The translations under genes were made by a program, and so were the position numbers. A stretch of DNA of 60,965 nt from positions 1 through 60,965 of the forward strand of contig JACPHN010000196.1 of NCBI GenBank assembly GCA_016188575.1, read 5' to 3'. The stretch's first letter is position 1. Every line of letters starts with the position of its first letter. The stretch comes from Candidatus Schekmanbacteria bacterium. GTDB taxonomy: Bacteria > CSSED10-310 > JACPHN01. This document shows positions 9,278 through 18,858 of the stretch, piece by piece. Under the pieces are notes generated by a model. The model was not told where the DNA came from, searched no databases, and saw only the letters and a list, made by a program, of their open reading frames with translations.

Positions 9278-10177
9278 ATGTTCCCCAACTACGAAATTCT
9301 GGAAATGATCGCGGAGACCCCGCGAGCGGCCGTCTACAAGGCGTACCACCGGAAGAACCCCCAGCGGCTGCTCGTCCTCAAGGTGCTCAAAGCCATCGGC
9401 CTCTCGGAGTATGAGCAGACGCAGATCCGGCAGAGAATCGAGCACCTTCGGGTCCTTGACGACCCGGCGCTGCTCGTGCCGGTCGCCCTCGGAGTGCGCG
9501 ACGGGGTCTGCTTCCTGACACAGGACTACTTCGAGGGGATCACGCTCGACCATCTCCGGGAGGCTGCGGCGCGCCTGCGCATGAGCGACTTTCTGACGAT
9601 GGCATGCCGGATCGCCCGGGCGCTGGGCAGGGCGCACGAAGCGGGGATCATCCATGGCGGCATCAAACCGTCGAACATCCTCGTCGACCTCGCCACGCTC
9701 GAGGTTCGGCTCGTCGATTTCATCGGCGCCGTCGATGTCCGGGACCTCAGCCACTTCATCTACGACCACAACTTCGTGCGGGGCACTCTCGCCTATACAT
9801 CTCCCGAGCAGACCGGCAGAATCAATCATCGACTGGCCTTCTCGTCGGATCTCTACTCCCTCGGGATCGTGTTCTACGAGCTGCTGACCGGGAAACTGCC
9901 CTACCCCTCGGACGACCCGCTCGAGGTGATCCACTCCCACCTCGCCCGGGAGGCGCGGCGAGTCCACGAGCTCGAGCCCAGCGTCCCGGCAGCGCTCTCC
10001 GCAATCGTGGGAAAGCTCATGCTCAAGCAGCCCGAGAAGCGGTATCAGACAGCGGGTGGGCTGCTCCCCGACCTGACGCGGTGCCGGGACGAGTTCTCGG
10101 CGATCGGCACGGTGCGGGAGTTTCCCTGGAAAAGAGTGTGGGTCTTCAGACCGTCACGTTCGTCTCCAAGATGGTAG
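9278..10177 (+). CDS. Protein kinase-like domain protein, predicted pseudokinase
   Basis: The 299-residue product has a Ser/Thr kinase fold: N-lobe with VLK (Lys35), C-lobe motif IIHGGIKPSNILVD, SPEQ after the activation loop, and DLYSLGIVFYELLTGKLPY. The HRD catalytic Asp is replaced by Gly (HGG, residues 126-128) and DFG reads DFI, although its metal-binding Asp148 remains. Phosphotransfer is therefore doubtful. AGGAGG precedes ATG 9278. In relatives this domain is fused to the AAA ATPase that follows. Here the frame ends at a TAG (10175-10177), and the ATPase continues in another frame through ATGGTAG. One base added to the CCC run near 10130 would join them, so this is either a natural split, a frameshift mutation or a sequencing error. 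Confidence 0.7.
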   Translation: MFPNYEILEMIAETPRAAVYKAYHRKNPQRLLVLKVLKAIGLSEYEQTQIRQRIEHLRVLDDPALLVPVALGVRDGVCFLTQDYFEGITLDHLREAAARLRMSDFLTMACRIARALGRAHEAGIIHGGIKPSNILVDLATLEVRLVDFIGAVDVRDLSHFIYDHNFVRGTLAYTSPEQTGRINHRLAFSSDLYSLGIVFYELLTGKLPYPSDDPLEVIHSHLAREARRVHELEPSVPAALSAIVGKLMLKQPEKRYQTAGGLLPDLTRCRDEFSAIGTVREFPWKRVWVFRPSRSSPRW

Positions 10178-13100
10178 GCCGCGAACGGGAATCCGAGCTC
10201 ATTCTCTCGGAGTACGAAACAGTCGCGGCCGGCGAGTTCCGGTCGCTTTTCATCTCAGGGCTTTCAGGGATTGGAAAGACGCGCCTGATCCAGGAGCTGC
10301 ACCGGCCAATCGTGAGTCATCGGGGCTACTTTGCATCGGGCAAATTCGACGTCTACCAGCGAAACATCCCGTATAGCTCGCTCATTCAGGCGCTGAGGGG
10401 CCTGGTGCGGACCTTGCTCACGGAGAGCGACGAGCAAGTCGCGCTCTGGAAGAGCCGCATCCTGGCGGCGATCGGCAAGCACGGAAAGGTGCTCACGGAC
10501 GTGATTTCGGAGCTCGCCGTGCTGATCGGGCCGCAGCCGAGCGTCAAGGCGCTGCCGCCCGTGGAGTCCCTGAACCGCTTCCGCGACACCTTCGACCGCT
10601 TCGTCGCCTGCCTGGCGAGCGCGGAGAACCCGCTGACGCTGTTCATCGACGACCTTCAGTGGTGCGACGCCGCGTCCTTCGACTTCTTGACCAACATCCT
10701 CGCGAACCACGAGTCCCATCCGCATCTTTTCCTCCTCGGCGCGTACCGGCACAACGAAGTCGACTCGAGCCACCCCCTCAGGAAGCTGGTTCGGAACGCC
10801 GAGGGGAAAGGCTGGCCGCGCGCGCAGATCCGCCTCGCGCCGCTCGCGCCGCAGCATTGCCATGACATGGTCGCCTACATCCTCGACTCGCCCCGGTCGC
10901 AGACCCGGGCGCTGGCGGGATTCGTGGCCGAGCTCAGCGAGGGGAACCCCCTCTACGTGAGCGAGTGCCTGTCCTATCTCCACAACGAGGGTCTCCTCTA
11001 CCGAGACGACGATGGCCAGTGGCGGTGGGACCTCGCCAAGATCCGGCGATCGGACATGCCGAGGACAGTGGTGGCGCTGTTCGGCGCCAAAATTCGGAAG
11101 CTGCCGGCGGAGCTCGTGTCCCTGCTCGAATACTGCGCGTGCATGGGAAACACGTTTTCGCCATCCGAGCTTGCCACTCTTGGGGGGATGACGCTCGCGG
11201 CGGTGTTCACCTGGCTGAAACCGGCACTCGCAAAGGGGCTGCTCGTCGAAGCGAGAGGCCAGCTCCAGTTCATCCACGATCGGGTGCAGGAGGCGGTGCT
11301 AGGGTCGATCGCGCCCGTCGAGCGGCGGCGAATCCACCGGCAGGTGGGCGAGCATCTGCTCTCGGCCATTCCGTTGGGCAGAGATCTCGAGCAGGTCGAC
11401 AATCTGTTCACCATCGTCTCTCACCTGAACCTGGGGAGGTCCGAGGAGCTGACGCCGGAGGAGGCGCGCTTTCTGTCCGCTCTCAACTACCACGCCGGCA
11501 ACAAGGCGCTCGGCTCGCTCGCGGTGGCGGCGGCCAACGACTACTTCGGTCTCGCGCGGGAGCTGCTGGTTGAGGACTGCTGGCAGGACCCGCACTACGA
11601 GCGCACCTTCAGGATCTTCATCCAGGCGATCGAGACCGCCAATCGGGGCCTGGCCTACTTCGGCAAGGCGATCCCGGCGAGCCCCGCAGAGGCGAACGAG
11701 CGGCGCGCGCTCCTCATGGAGCAGATCGCGGCCCAGGACCTCGACGTTCGCGAGGCAATCCTCGGCATGCCCTTCACTACCGACCGCAGGAGCCGCATCG
11801 AGCTCGCCTTCTACAGCGAGCTTATCCCGGACCTTTACATGTCCGGTCTCGTCCCCCAGCTCTACCTCTCCGCCGCGCAGTCGACGGCGCATTGCCTCGC
11901 CGGCGGCATGGACGAGAGCGTCATCTACTCCTTCAGCATCATGGGCCTCCAGCTCGGCGAGCGCGACGAGTTCGCACAGGCGTTCCTGTACGAGGACCTC
12001 GCCCGGGATCTCTCGGCTCGGCACCCGAACACCTTCGGAGCCACCCGCGGAATGAACGGTATCGTCTGGTGTAACGCGCACTCGCGAAGCCACCCGCGGG
12101 AAATCGTCGACTACTGCCTGAAGTCGATCCAGTGCGGCAAGAACTGCGGCGACCTGTATAACGCCGGGCTCTCGTACGGGCCCCTGATGTGGAATCTCCA
12201 GGTCCAGGGCGCGGATCTCGAGGTCATCGAGGACTGCGCGCGAGAATGCCTCCAGTTTTCCGCGAAATACGACCTCTCCTTCTCCGTGGGTCTCGCGGAG
12301 GCGATGCAGGCGGGATGGGTCGGGCCAATGAAGGGAAGCCCGCCACAGCTTCCCATGGAGGACCGGCTGCGGGATTGGGAGCGGAACAACCACGTGGCAT
12401 CCGCGGGTAGCTATTTCGTCCATCGGGCGCTCGCGCATTACTATCTCGGAGAGCATGAAGCAGCCGAGCGCCACCTCGAAGAAGTTCGACGCTATCTGAC
12501 GGGCCTGACCGACAATGTTCTGAAGCGGCAGTGGCACGTCTTCCTGGTCCTCAACGAGCTCGAGCTTCACGACCGGCGCGGCGGTGAGCAGGGCGAGCTG
12601 ATGGCGACGATCCGGCCGCTGCTCGAGCGAATCGAGACCTGGGCGGAGCTCGGGCCGCTCCTCCGCCCGTACCTCGCCTTCGTCCACGCCGAGATCGAGC
12701 GGGTCACGGGGAACGCCCGGGAGGCGACGGCTCGCTTCCTGGATGCGATTCACACCGCGCACGAGCAGGGGTACACCTTGCTCGAGGGTCACCTCAACGA
12801 GTGCCTGGGCAGGCACCTCGAGCGGGCGGGCCGGTCCTCGCCGTGGGTCTATTTCCGGGAGGCGGCGCGCCTGTATAGAAAATGCCGGGCGGACCGGAAG
12901 GAGGTTCGCCTCGTCGAGGAGTATCCCGAGCACTTCGAGGCCGAGGCGCCCCGGCGGCCGCGCAGTGACGCCGAGACCACAGCCGCAGCCGCGGCCGGGA
13001 CCACGGCCGCGCGTCCCGACCTGGACCTCAGCTACTTCGAGCGGATGCGCGCCGCGGTCACGTCGGACGAGCCGCCGCAGGTCCGGCTCGAACAGGTCAT

Positions 13101-13560
13101 GAGCGCCGTGATCGCGGGCTCGGGTGCAGAGCGCGGCCATCTCTTCCTGGACGAGCCCGGCGGCTCCACGCGGCCCTGGGACGACGGCCCGGAGGCCTGT
13201 CGGGCGATCGTTCGGTACGTCCAGCGGACCGGGGAGCGGATCATTCTGTCCGACGCGTCACGCGAGGGACCGTTCCGCGACAACCCGGAGGTGCAGTTCC
13301 GGCGGGCCCGCTCCGTGCTGTGTCTGCCGCTCTGCGAGCGAGGGCGAGCGAGGGGGGTCCTGTACCTCGAGAACCGCCTGGCGGCCGGGGTCTTCACGCC
13401 GGAGCGGACGAGGACCGCGGAGCTGCTCGCCTCGTGGGCGACGCTGGCCATGGAGAACGCGCGGCTCGCCGACCGGCTCACAATGGTCGATGACCGGACC
13501 GGGCGGCCGGCGGACATCCAGGCTTATGGCACCACCGGGTCCGAATGGGCGGGTCGATAG
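10171..13560 (+). CDS. AAA/NACHT-like signalling ATPase with TPR-like middle and C-terminal GAF domain
   Basis: From ATG 10171 the product has 1129 residues. It begins with MVGRERE, typical of the predicted-ATPase domain of kinase-ATPase-sensor fusions. Walker A is SGLSGIGKTRL and Walker B is LTLFIDDLQWCD. A long helical TPR-like region occupies roughly residues 400-930, then an Ala/Thr linker and a GAF domain (about 960-1110). Unlike the classical trifunctional proteins it has no histidine kinase module of its own; the next gene supplies one. The ATG overlaps the pseudokinase stop codon, with no ribosome site of its own, so translation depends on coupling or on a restored fusion. The first part of the same frame (9604-10170) is an out-of-frame shadow of the kinase and is not included. 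Confidence 0.75.
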   Translation: MVGRERESELILSEYETVAAGEFRSLFISGLSGIGKTRLIQELHRPIVSHRGYFASGKFDVYQRNIPYSSLIQALRGLVRTLLTESDEQVALWKSRILAAIGKHGKVLTDVISELAVLIGPQPSVKALPPVESLNRFRDTFDRFVACLASAENPLTLFIDDLQWCDAASFDFLTNILANHESHPHLFLLGAYRHNEVDSSHPLRKLVRNAEGKGWPRAQIRLAPLAPQHCHDMVAYILDSPRSQTRALAGFVAELSEGNPLYVSECLSYLHNEGLLYRDDDGQWRWDLAKIRRSDMPRTVVALFGAKIRKLPAELVSLLEYCACMGNTFSPSELATLGGMTLAAVFTWLKPALAKGLLVEARGQLQFIHDRVQEAVLGSIAPVERRRIHRQVGEHLLSAIPLGRDLEQVDNLFTIVSHLNLGRSEELTPEEARFLSALNYHAGNKALGSLAVAAANDYFGLARELLVEDCWQDPHYERTFRIFIQAIETANRGLAYFGKAIPASPAEANERRALLMEQIAAQDLDVREAILGMPFTTDRRSRIELAFYSELIPDLYMSGLVPQLYLSAAQSTAHCLAGGMDESVIYSFSIMGLQLGERDEFAQAFLYEDLARDLSARHPNTFGATRGMNGIVWCNAHSRSHPREIVDYCLKSIQCGKNCGDLYNAGLSYGPLMWNLQVQGADLEVIEDCARECLQFSAKYDLSFSVGLAEAMQAGWVGPMKGSPPQLPMEDRLRDWERNNHVASAGSYFVHRALAHYYLGEHEAAERHLEEVRRYLTGLTDNVLKRQWHVFLVLNELELHDRRGGEQGELMATIRPLLERIETWAELGPLLRPYLAFVHAEIERVTGNAREATARFLDAIHTAHEQGYTLLEGHLNECLGRHLERAGRSSPWVYFREAARLYRKCRADRKEVRLVEEYPEHFEAEAPRRPRSDAETTAAAAAGTTAARPDLDLSYFERMRAAVTSDEPPQVRLEQVMSAVIAGSGAERGHLFLDEPGGSTRPWDDGPEACRAIVRYVQRTGERIILSDASREGPFRDNPEVQFRRARSVLCLPLCERGRARGVLYLENRLAAGVFTPERTRTAELLASWATLAMENARLADRLTMVDDRTGRPADIQAYGTTGSEWAGR

Positions 13561-13571
13561 AGGAGCGAGCA

Positions 13572-16500
13572 ATGGAAACAGCAGCGGCAGCGGTAAAGAT
13601 GAAGCTCTTCGACGCGGCGATCGTCGGCAACGCGCCCGAGGCCATGGAGCTCATGGCGAATATCCTCGAATCCTCGACGGAGTACTCGATCATAGGCAAG
13701 GATCTCGACGGCAAGATCCTCCTCTGGAACGAAGGCGCCCGCCGGCTCTACGGGTACGAACCGGAAGAGGTGGTGGGCCGCGCGAGCTCATCGATCCTCC
13801 ACACGGAGGAGGACGTGCAGGCGGGGAAACCCGCCGAGATCCTCGAGGCGGCGCTGGCGCACGGCAAGTGGGAGGGCACGATCCAACGTCGCCGCAAGGA
13901 CGGCGAGGTGTTCACGGCGCGCGTGGTCATCACCCCGCGGCGCGGCCGCCACGGGCAGGCCATCGGGTATCTCCTGATTTCCAAGGACATCTCGGATGAG
14001 ATCCGGCTCACGGACCAGCTCAGATCGACCCAGCTCTACACGCGATCGCTCATCGAGTCGAACATCGACGCGCTGATGACCACCGACCCGCTCGGAATCA
14101 TCAGCGATGTCAACCGGCAAATGGTGACGCTGACGGGATACACGCGCGAGGAGCTCATCGGGTCGCGGTTCAAGAGCTACTTCACCGATCCGGGCCGAGC
14201 CGAGGATGGCATCAAGCAGGTCCTGCGCGAGGGCCAGGTGACGAACTACGAGCTGACGGCGCTCGCGAAGACCGGCAGGATGACCGTCGTTTCCTACAAT
14301 GCGTCCACTTTCCGCGATGCGGATGGCCGGCTCCAGGGGGTCTTCGCGGCGGCCCGTGACATCACCGAGCAAAAGGAGCTCGAACGGCAGCTCCGGGAGT
14401 CCGAGGCCTACAACCGGGGCCTGATCGAAGCCTCCGTGGATGGGCTGGTCACCGTCAACCCGATGCTCGACATCACAGATGTCAACGACACGATGTGCCG
14501 GATGGCCGGGTATTCCCGGCAGGAGCTGATCGGGAAGCGGTTTCCCAGCTACTTCACGGATCCGAAGCGCGCGGCTGCAGGGGTGCGGCTCACGCTCGAC
14601 CGCGGGGCGGTCACGAGCTACCAGCTCACCCTCCTGGGTGCCGACGGCCGGGAGCGGGTGGTCGCCCTGAACGCCGCGATCTTCCGGGACGAGGCGGGCG
14701 CGGTGCGCGGGGTTTTTGCCAGCGCGCGCGACTCCACCGAGCAGACCCGCCTCCAGGAGCAGCTCGCGGAAGAGCGCGCCTACGTGCGGGGGCTCTTCGA
14801 GGCCAGCGTCGACGGTCTGGTTACCGTCGACCAGGCCATGGTGATCACGGACGTCAACGAGACCATGTGTCGCATGGCCGGCCGACGGCGCAGTCAGCTC
14901 ATTGGATCCTCGTTCCCCACCTACTTCGCCGAGTCAGACCGCGCGGCCGAAGGGGTGCTGCTCACCTTCCGGCAGCGGGCGGTCACCAACTACGTGCTGA
15001 CGCTTCAGGCGGCGGACAGGCGGCAGTTCCCGGTGTCCTTCAATGCCGCGGTCTTCACGGACGCCGCGGGCAAGGTGCGGGGGATCTTCGCGAGCGCCCG
15101 CGACATCACCGCGCAGAAAGGACTCGAGTCTCAGCTCCAGGCCTCCGAGCTTTACACCCGGACGCTGTTCGAATCGAACATCGACGCGCTCATGACCACC
15201 GACCCGCTCGGGGTGGTCACCGACGTCAACGAGCAGATGGAGCTCCTCACGGGCCGAGCTCGAGAGGAGCTCGTCGGCACCCCCTTCAAGACCTTCTTCA
15301 CCGACCCCGGCCGGGCCGAGGATGGTATCGAGCTCGTACTGCGGGAGGGAAAGGTCCAGAACTACGAGCTCACGGCGCGCACCAAAGAGGGCAAGGAGAC
15401 GGTGATCTCCTATAACGCGACCACCTTCGCCGACCGCGACGGGAAACTCCGGGGCGTGTTCGCCGCAGCGCGCGACATCACCGAGCAAAAGGAGCTCGAG
15501 CGGCAGCTTCGGGAATCGCAGGCATACAACCGGGGGCTCATCGAGGCCTCCGTAGACGGACTGGTCACCGTCGACCCGGAAGGCTTCATCAGCGACGTCA
15601 ACGATCGTATCTGCCAGCTCTCGGGCTATACCCGGGCGGAGCTCCTCGGCGCACCTTTCGCGGATTACTTCACAGACGCAGAACGCGCCCGCGCCGGTGT
15701 GAGGAAGACCTTCGAACAGGGGGTGGTTACCGACTACGCGCTCACCTTGGTGACCCGCACCCGCCGACTACTCCAGGTGTCGTTCAACGCCTCGGTCTTC
15801 CGCGATCCATCCGGCAACGTTCGCGGGATCTTCGCCTCGGCCCGCGACATCACCGACCGGCTTCGCCTGGAGGAGCAGCTCCGCGAGCAACAGACCTACC
15901 TGCGCGGTCTCATCGAGTCCTCAGTCGACGGCCTGGTCACGGTCGATCCGGAGGGGTACATCACCGACGTCAATGAGCAGCTTTGCCGGATGACGCGCTA
16001 CAGCCGCGAGGCGCTCGTCGGATCGGCTTTCAAGAGCTATTTCACCGAGCCCGGCCTCGCGGAGGCCGGAGTCCGGCTGACGCTCGCGGAGGGGGCCGTC
16101 ACCAATTACGAGCTCGTGCTGCGGACCAAGACCGGGCCCAAGGCGACGGTATCGTTCAACGCCTCGGTGTTCCGCGACGCCGACGGTCTGGTGCAGGGCA
16201 TCTTCGCGAGCGCCCGGGACATCAGCGAGCAAGCCCGTCTCCAGGCACAGCTCGTCGACCAGCAGGCTTACAACCGGTCGCTGATCGAGGCAAGCGCGGA
16301 CGCGCTCTTCGCGATCGCGCCCGACGGCGTGGTCATCGACGTCAACGAGGAGGCCACGCGGCTCACGGGGTATTCGCGAAAGCACCTGGTCAACTCGCGG
16401 TTCCCGATTTACTTCACGGAGCCGGAGCAGGCGTACGCCGGCGTGCAGCATACGCTGGCGGCGGGCCGCGTGCTCGCCTACGAGCTCATGCTGATTACCC

Positions 16501-18605
16501 GGCATGGGCGCCGCATCCCGGTCAGCTTGAACGCGGGGGTGTTCTCCGACGCAGCGGGGAAGCCGCTCGGCGTCCTCGCGGCCGCCCGCGATATCGCGGA
16601 ACAGAAAAATCTCACCCAGCAGCTTCGCGACCAGCAAACCTACTCCCGGTCGCTCATCGAGTCGAATATCGACGCGTTGATGACGACCGACCCGCTCGGC
16701 ACGATCACGGACGTCAACGAGCAGATGTGTAGGGTGACGGGATCGAGCCGCGCAGCGCTCGTGGGGACCCCGTTCCGGGACTACGTAACCGACCCGGCGC
16801 GGGCCGAGGACGGCATCCGCCGGGTGCTGGCGGACGGCAAGGTGATCAACTACGAGCTCACGATCCGGTCTCGCGAGGGCAAGGAGACGGTGGTCTCGTA
16901 CAACGCAACCACCTTCACGGGGGCCGACGGCAAGCTCCATGGCGTGTTCGCGGCGGCGCGGGACGTCTCCGCACAGAAAGCGCTCGAGTACGAGATCAAC
17001 CGGCGCAGCCAGCAGCTCACGGAGGCGACGACGTTTCTTCACAACATTCTGGAAAGCTCGACGGAGTACTCGATCATCGCCAAGGACCTCGAGGGGACGA
17101 TCCTGACCTGGAACGAGGGCGCCCGGCGAACCTACGGCTACTCCGCCGAGGAGATGGTCGGCAAGATCAACTCTCGGGTCCTCCACACCCCGGAGGACAT
17201 CGAATCCGGGCGCGCGGATGCGGCGCTCGCCACCGCACTCTACACGGGCAAGTTCGAGGGTGAGCTGCTGCGGGTGCGCAAGAATGGGCAGCGGTTCAGC
17301 GCCCACGTCGCCATCACGCTCCGGCGCGACGCCACGGGGACACCGATCGGCTACGTCCTCATCTCGAAGGACATCTCGGCACAGAAGGTGCTCGAGGAGC
17401 AGCTTCGGCGGAAGAACGACGAGCTCGAGACCCAGAACCGGCGCATCGAGCAGACCAACCGGATGAAGAGCGAGTTCCTGGCGAACATGTCCCACGAGCT
17501 CCGCACCCCGCTCAACGGCATCATCGGCTTCGCCGAGCTCATCCATGCCGGCAAGGCCGGGCCGGTTTCGGAGATGCACCACGAATATCTGGGTGACATC
17601 CTGACGAGCGCCCGACACCTCCTGCAGCTCGTCAACGACGTCCTCGACCTCGCCAAGGTAGAGTCGGGCAAGATCGAGCTCCGAGCCGAGCCTCTCCAGC
17701 TCGACCATCTGGTGGGGGAAGTGCGGGACGTCCTGCGCGCCATTGCCAGCAAGAAGCGGATTCGGCTGGAGGCCGCCGTCGACCCGGCGGTTCGAGAGGT
17801 GGTGGGCGACCCGTCGAGAATCAAGCAGATCCTGTACAACTTCCTCTCGAACGCGTTGAAGTTCACCGCGGAGGAGGGGCGGGTGACCGTCCGATGCCTT
17901 CCCGAGGGGGCGGCGAGCTTCCGGCTCGAGGTCCAGGACACGGGGATCGGAATCCATCCGGACGATATGGGGCGCCTGTTCGTCGAGTTTCAGCAGCTCG
18001 ACGGGAGCAGTGCGAAACGGTTCCAGGGGACGGGGCTGGGCCTGGCGCTCACCCGGCGCCTCGCCGAGGCCTGTGGCGGGAGGGTAGAGGTCCAGAGCCA
18101 GGTCGGCGTGGGCAGCACCTTCGCCGCGGTGCTGCCGCGCCGGCTGGGCGAGCAGCAGGAAGAGGCCGGCGCACTGGTGGTCGCGGCCCAGCGGGGCGGC
18201 CCGGCCATCCTCGTCGTGGAGGACGATCGCGCAGAGCGCGAGTGGCTGGTGCGGGCCCTCGACGACGCCGGCTACGGCGTCGTGGCGGTGGGATCCGGCA
18301 AGGAGGCGCTGCAGGTCGCCGCAGACTGGCATTTCGCGGCCATCACGCTGGACCTCCTGCTCCCGGACATGAGTGGTTGGGAGCTGCTCGCGGCAGTGCG
18401 GGCGACCGCCACGCACCACGACCTCGCAGCCGTGGTGGTGACGGTGGCCGCCGACGCGAAACCGGCGCCGGGCCACGCCATCGCCGGCATCCTGAGGAAG
18501 CCGGCGACGGCCGAGGAACTGATCGCCGCCCTGTGCCGCGCCGGCGTACCGGCACCGGCGACCGTCCTGTCCCAGCAACAGAAGGAGGAGTCCGTTGGCC
18601 GGTGA
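13572..18605 (+). CDS. Hybrid sensor histidine kinase with ten PAS domains
   Basis: 1677 residues with no membrane segments, so probably cytoplasmic. PAS1 and PAS10 resemble each other (both start NILESSTEYSII) and flank eight further PAS domains, each exactly 124 residues. HisKA follows, with His1308 in ANMSHELRTPLNG, then HATPase_c (DTGIGIHPDD, GTGLGLALT) and a C-terminal receiver (Asp1594 in LDLLLPDMSG). Kinase and receiver active sites are complete. ATG 13572 is preferred over 13545 because AGGAG lies 6 nt upstream of it, and it leaves an 11-nt gap to the ATPase gene. The PAS array may bind several small ligands or act as a long signalling rod. The neighbouring pseudokinase/ATPase-GAF proteins are likely partners. 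Confidence 0.9.
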   Translation: METAAAAVKMKLFDAAIVGNAPEAMELMANILESSTEYSIIGKDLDGKILLWNEGARRLYGYEPEEVVGRASSSILHTEEDVQAGKPAEILEAALAHGKWEGTIQRRRKDGEVFTARVVITPRRGRHGQAIGYLLISKDISDEIRLTDQLRSTQLYTRSLIESNIDALMTTDPLGIISDVNRQMVTLTGYTREELIGSRFKSYFTDPGRAEDGIKQVLREGQVTNYELTALAKTGRMTVVSYNASTFRDADGRLQGVFAAARDITEQKELERQLRESEAYNRGLIEASVDGLVTVNPMLDITDVNDTMCRMAGYSRQELIGKRFPSYFTDPKRAAAGVRLTLDRGAVTSYQLTLLGADGRERVVALNAAIFRDEAGAVRGVFASARDSTEQTRLQEQLAEERAYVRGLFEASVDGLVTVDQAMVITDVNETMCRMAGRRRSQLIGSSFPTYFAESDRAAEGVLLTFRQRAVTNYVLTLQAADRRQFPVSFNAAVFTDAAGKVRGIFASARDITAQKGLESQLQASELYTRTLFESNIDALMTTDPLGVVTDVNEQMELLTGRAREELVGTPFKTFFTDPGRAEDGIELVLREGKVQNYELTARTKEGKETVISYNATTFADRDGKLRGVFAAARDITEQKELERQLRESQAYNRGLIEASVDGLVTVDPEGFISDVNDRICQLSGYTRAELLGAPFADYFTDAERARAGVRKTFEQGVVTDYALTLVTRTRRLLQVSFNASVFRDPSGNVRGIFASARDITDRLRLEEQLREQQTYLRGLIESSVDGLVTVDPEGYITDVNEQLCRMTRYSREALVGSAFKSYFTEPGLAEAGVRLTLAEGAVTNYELVLRTKTGPKATVSFNASVFRDADGLVQGIFASARDISEQARLQAQLVDQQAYNRSLIEASADALFAIAPDGVVIDVNEEATRLTGYSRKHLVNSRFPIYFTEPEQAYAGVQHTLAAGRVLAYELMLITRHGRRIPVSLNAGVFSDAAGKPLGVLAAARDIAEQKNLTQQLRDQQTYSRSLIESNIDALMTTDPLGTITDVNEQMCRVTGSSRAALVGTPFRDYVTDPARAEDGIRRVLADGKVINYELTIRSREGKETVVSYNATTFTGADGKLHGVFAAARDVSAQKALEYEINRRSQQLTEATTFLHNILESSTEYSIIAKDLEGTILTWNEGARRTYGYSAEEMVGKINSRVLHTPEDIESGRADAALATALYTGKFEGELLRVRKNGQRFSAHVAITLRRDATGTPIGYVLISKDISAQKVLEEQLRRKNDELETQNRRIEQTNRMKSEFLANMSHELRTPLNGIIGFAELIHAGKAGPVSEMHHEYLGDILTSARHLLQLVNDVLDLAKVESGKIELRAEPLQLDHLVGEVRDVLRAIASKKRIRLEAAVDPAVREVVGDPSRIKQILYNFLSNALKFTAEEGRVTVRCLPEGAASFRLEVQDTGIGIHPDDMGRLFVEFQQLDGSSAKRFQGTGLGLALTRRLAEACGGRVEVQSQVGVGSTFAAVLPRRLGEQQEEAGALVVAAQRGGPAILVVEDDRAEREWLVRALDDAGYGVVAVGSGKEALQVAADWHFAAITLDLLLPDMSGWELLAAVRATATHHDLAAVVVTVAADAKPAPGHAIAGILRKPATAEELIAALCRAGVPAPATVLSQQQKEESVGR
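14046..17021 (+). repeat. Eight tandem 372-bp units encoding PAS2-PAS9
   Basis: Starting at codon TCG 14046 (SLIESNIDAL), every PAS unit begins exactly 372 bp after the previous one. I checked unit starts at 14046, 14418 and 16650, and the protein alignment shows no indels in any unit. Units alternate between SNIDALMTTDPLG-type (2, 5, 9) and ASVDGLVTV-type domains (3, 4, 6; SSVDGLVTV in 7). This suggests duplication of blocks rather than single units. Confidence 0.85.
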
Positions 18606-18858
18606 ACCCATCCTGGTCGTCGAGCACCTCCCGATCAACCGCAAGCTCATGCTGGTGCTGACTCGCCGGATGAAGGCTGCGCCCGAGACGCGTAACCTCT
18701 GCGTCATCGCCGTGACCTCGTACGCCATGAACGGCGACGAGCTGAAGGCGCGACAGGCGGGGTGCGACGGATACATCACCAAGCCCGTGGATGCGCGGGC
18801 CCTGTTGGAGTTAGCTGCCAGGTCCCTCGCCCGGGGGAGGCAGGAAGGACAATCATGA
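18595..18858 (+). CDS. Stub receiver protein lacking the phospho-acceptor region
   Basis: 87 residues. It starts like a CheY receiver (ILVVEHLPINRKLMLVL) and ends like one (RNLCVIAVTSYAMNGDELKARQ, then GCDGYITKPVD). About 35-40 residues in the middle, including the strand that carries the phosphorylated Asp, are missing. The second acidic residue is also His (VVEHL, normally VVEDN). The reading frame is intact across the deletion. It probably starts at TTG 18595, with AAGGAGG a few bases upstream, inside the end of the histidine kinase gene. Its stop overlaps the next ATG (ATGA). It could be a non-phosphorylatable adaptor or a decayed gene held only by translational coupling. Confidence 0.6.
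   Translation: MAGEPILVVEHLPINRKLMLVLTRRMKAAPETRNLCVIAVTSYAMNGDELKARQAGCDGYITKPVDARALLELAARSLARGRQEGQS

Noticed and set aside
9604-10170. Upstream part of the ATPase reading frame as coding sequence
   Set aside because: It overlaps the kinase-like domain in another frame and has Arg/Pro-rich shadow composition; protein content starts at VGRERE.
11299-13140. 613-codon minus-strand open frame opposite the ATPase-GAF gene
   Set aside because: Antisense shadow. The plus strand has Walker motifs and a GAF domain.
15921-18782. 953-codon open frame on the minus strand opposite the 10-PAS kinase
   Set aside because: Shadow of a high-GC gene. It has no domain content and the opposite strand encodes unmistakable PAS, HisKA and HATPase domains.
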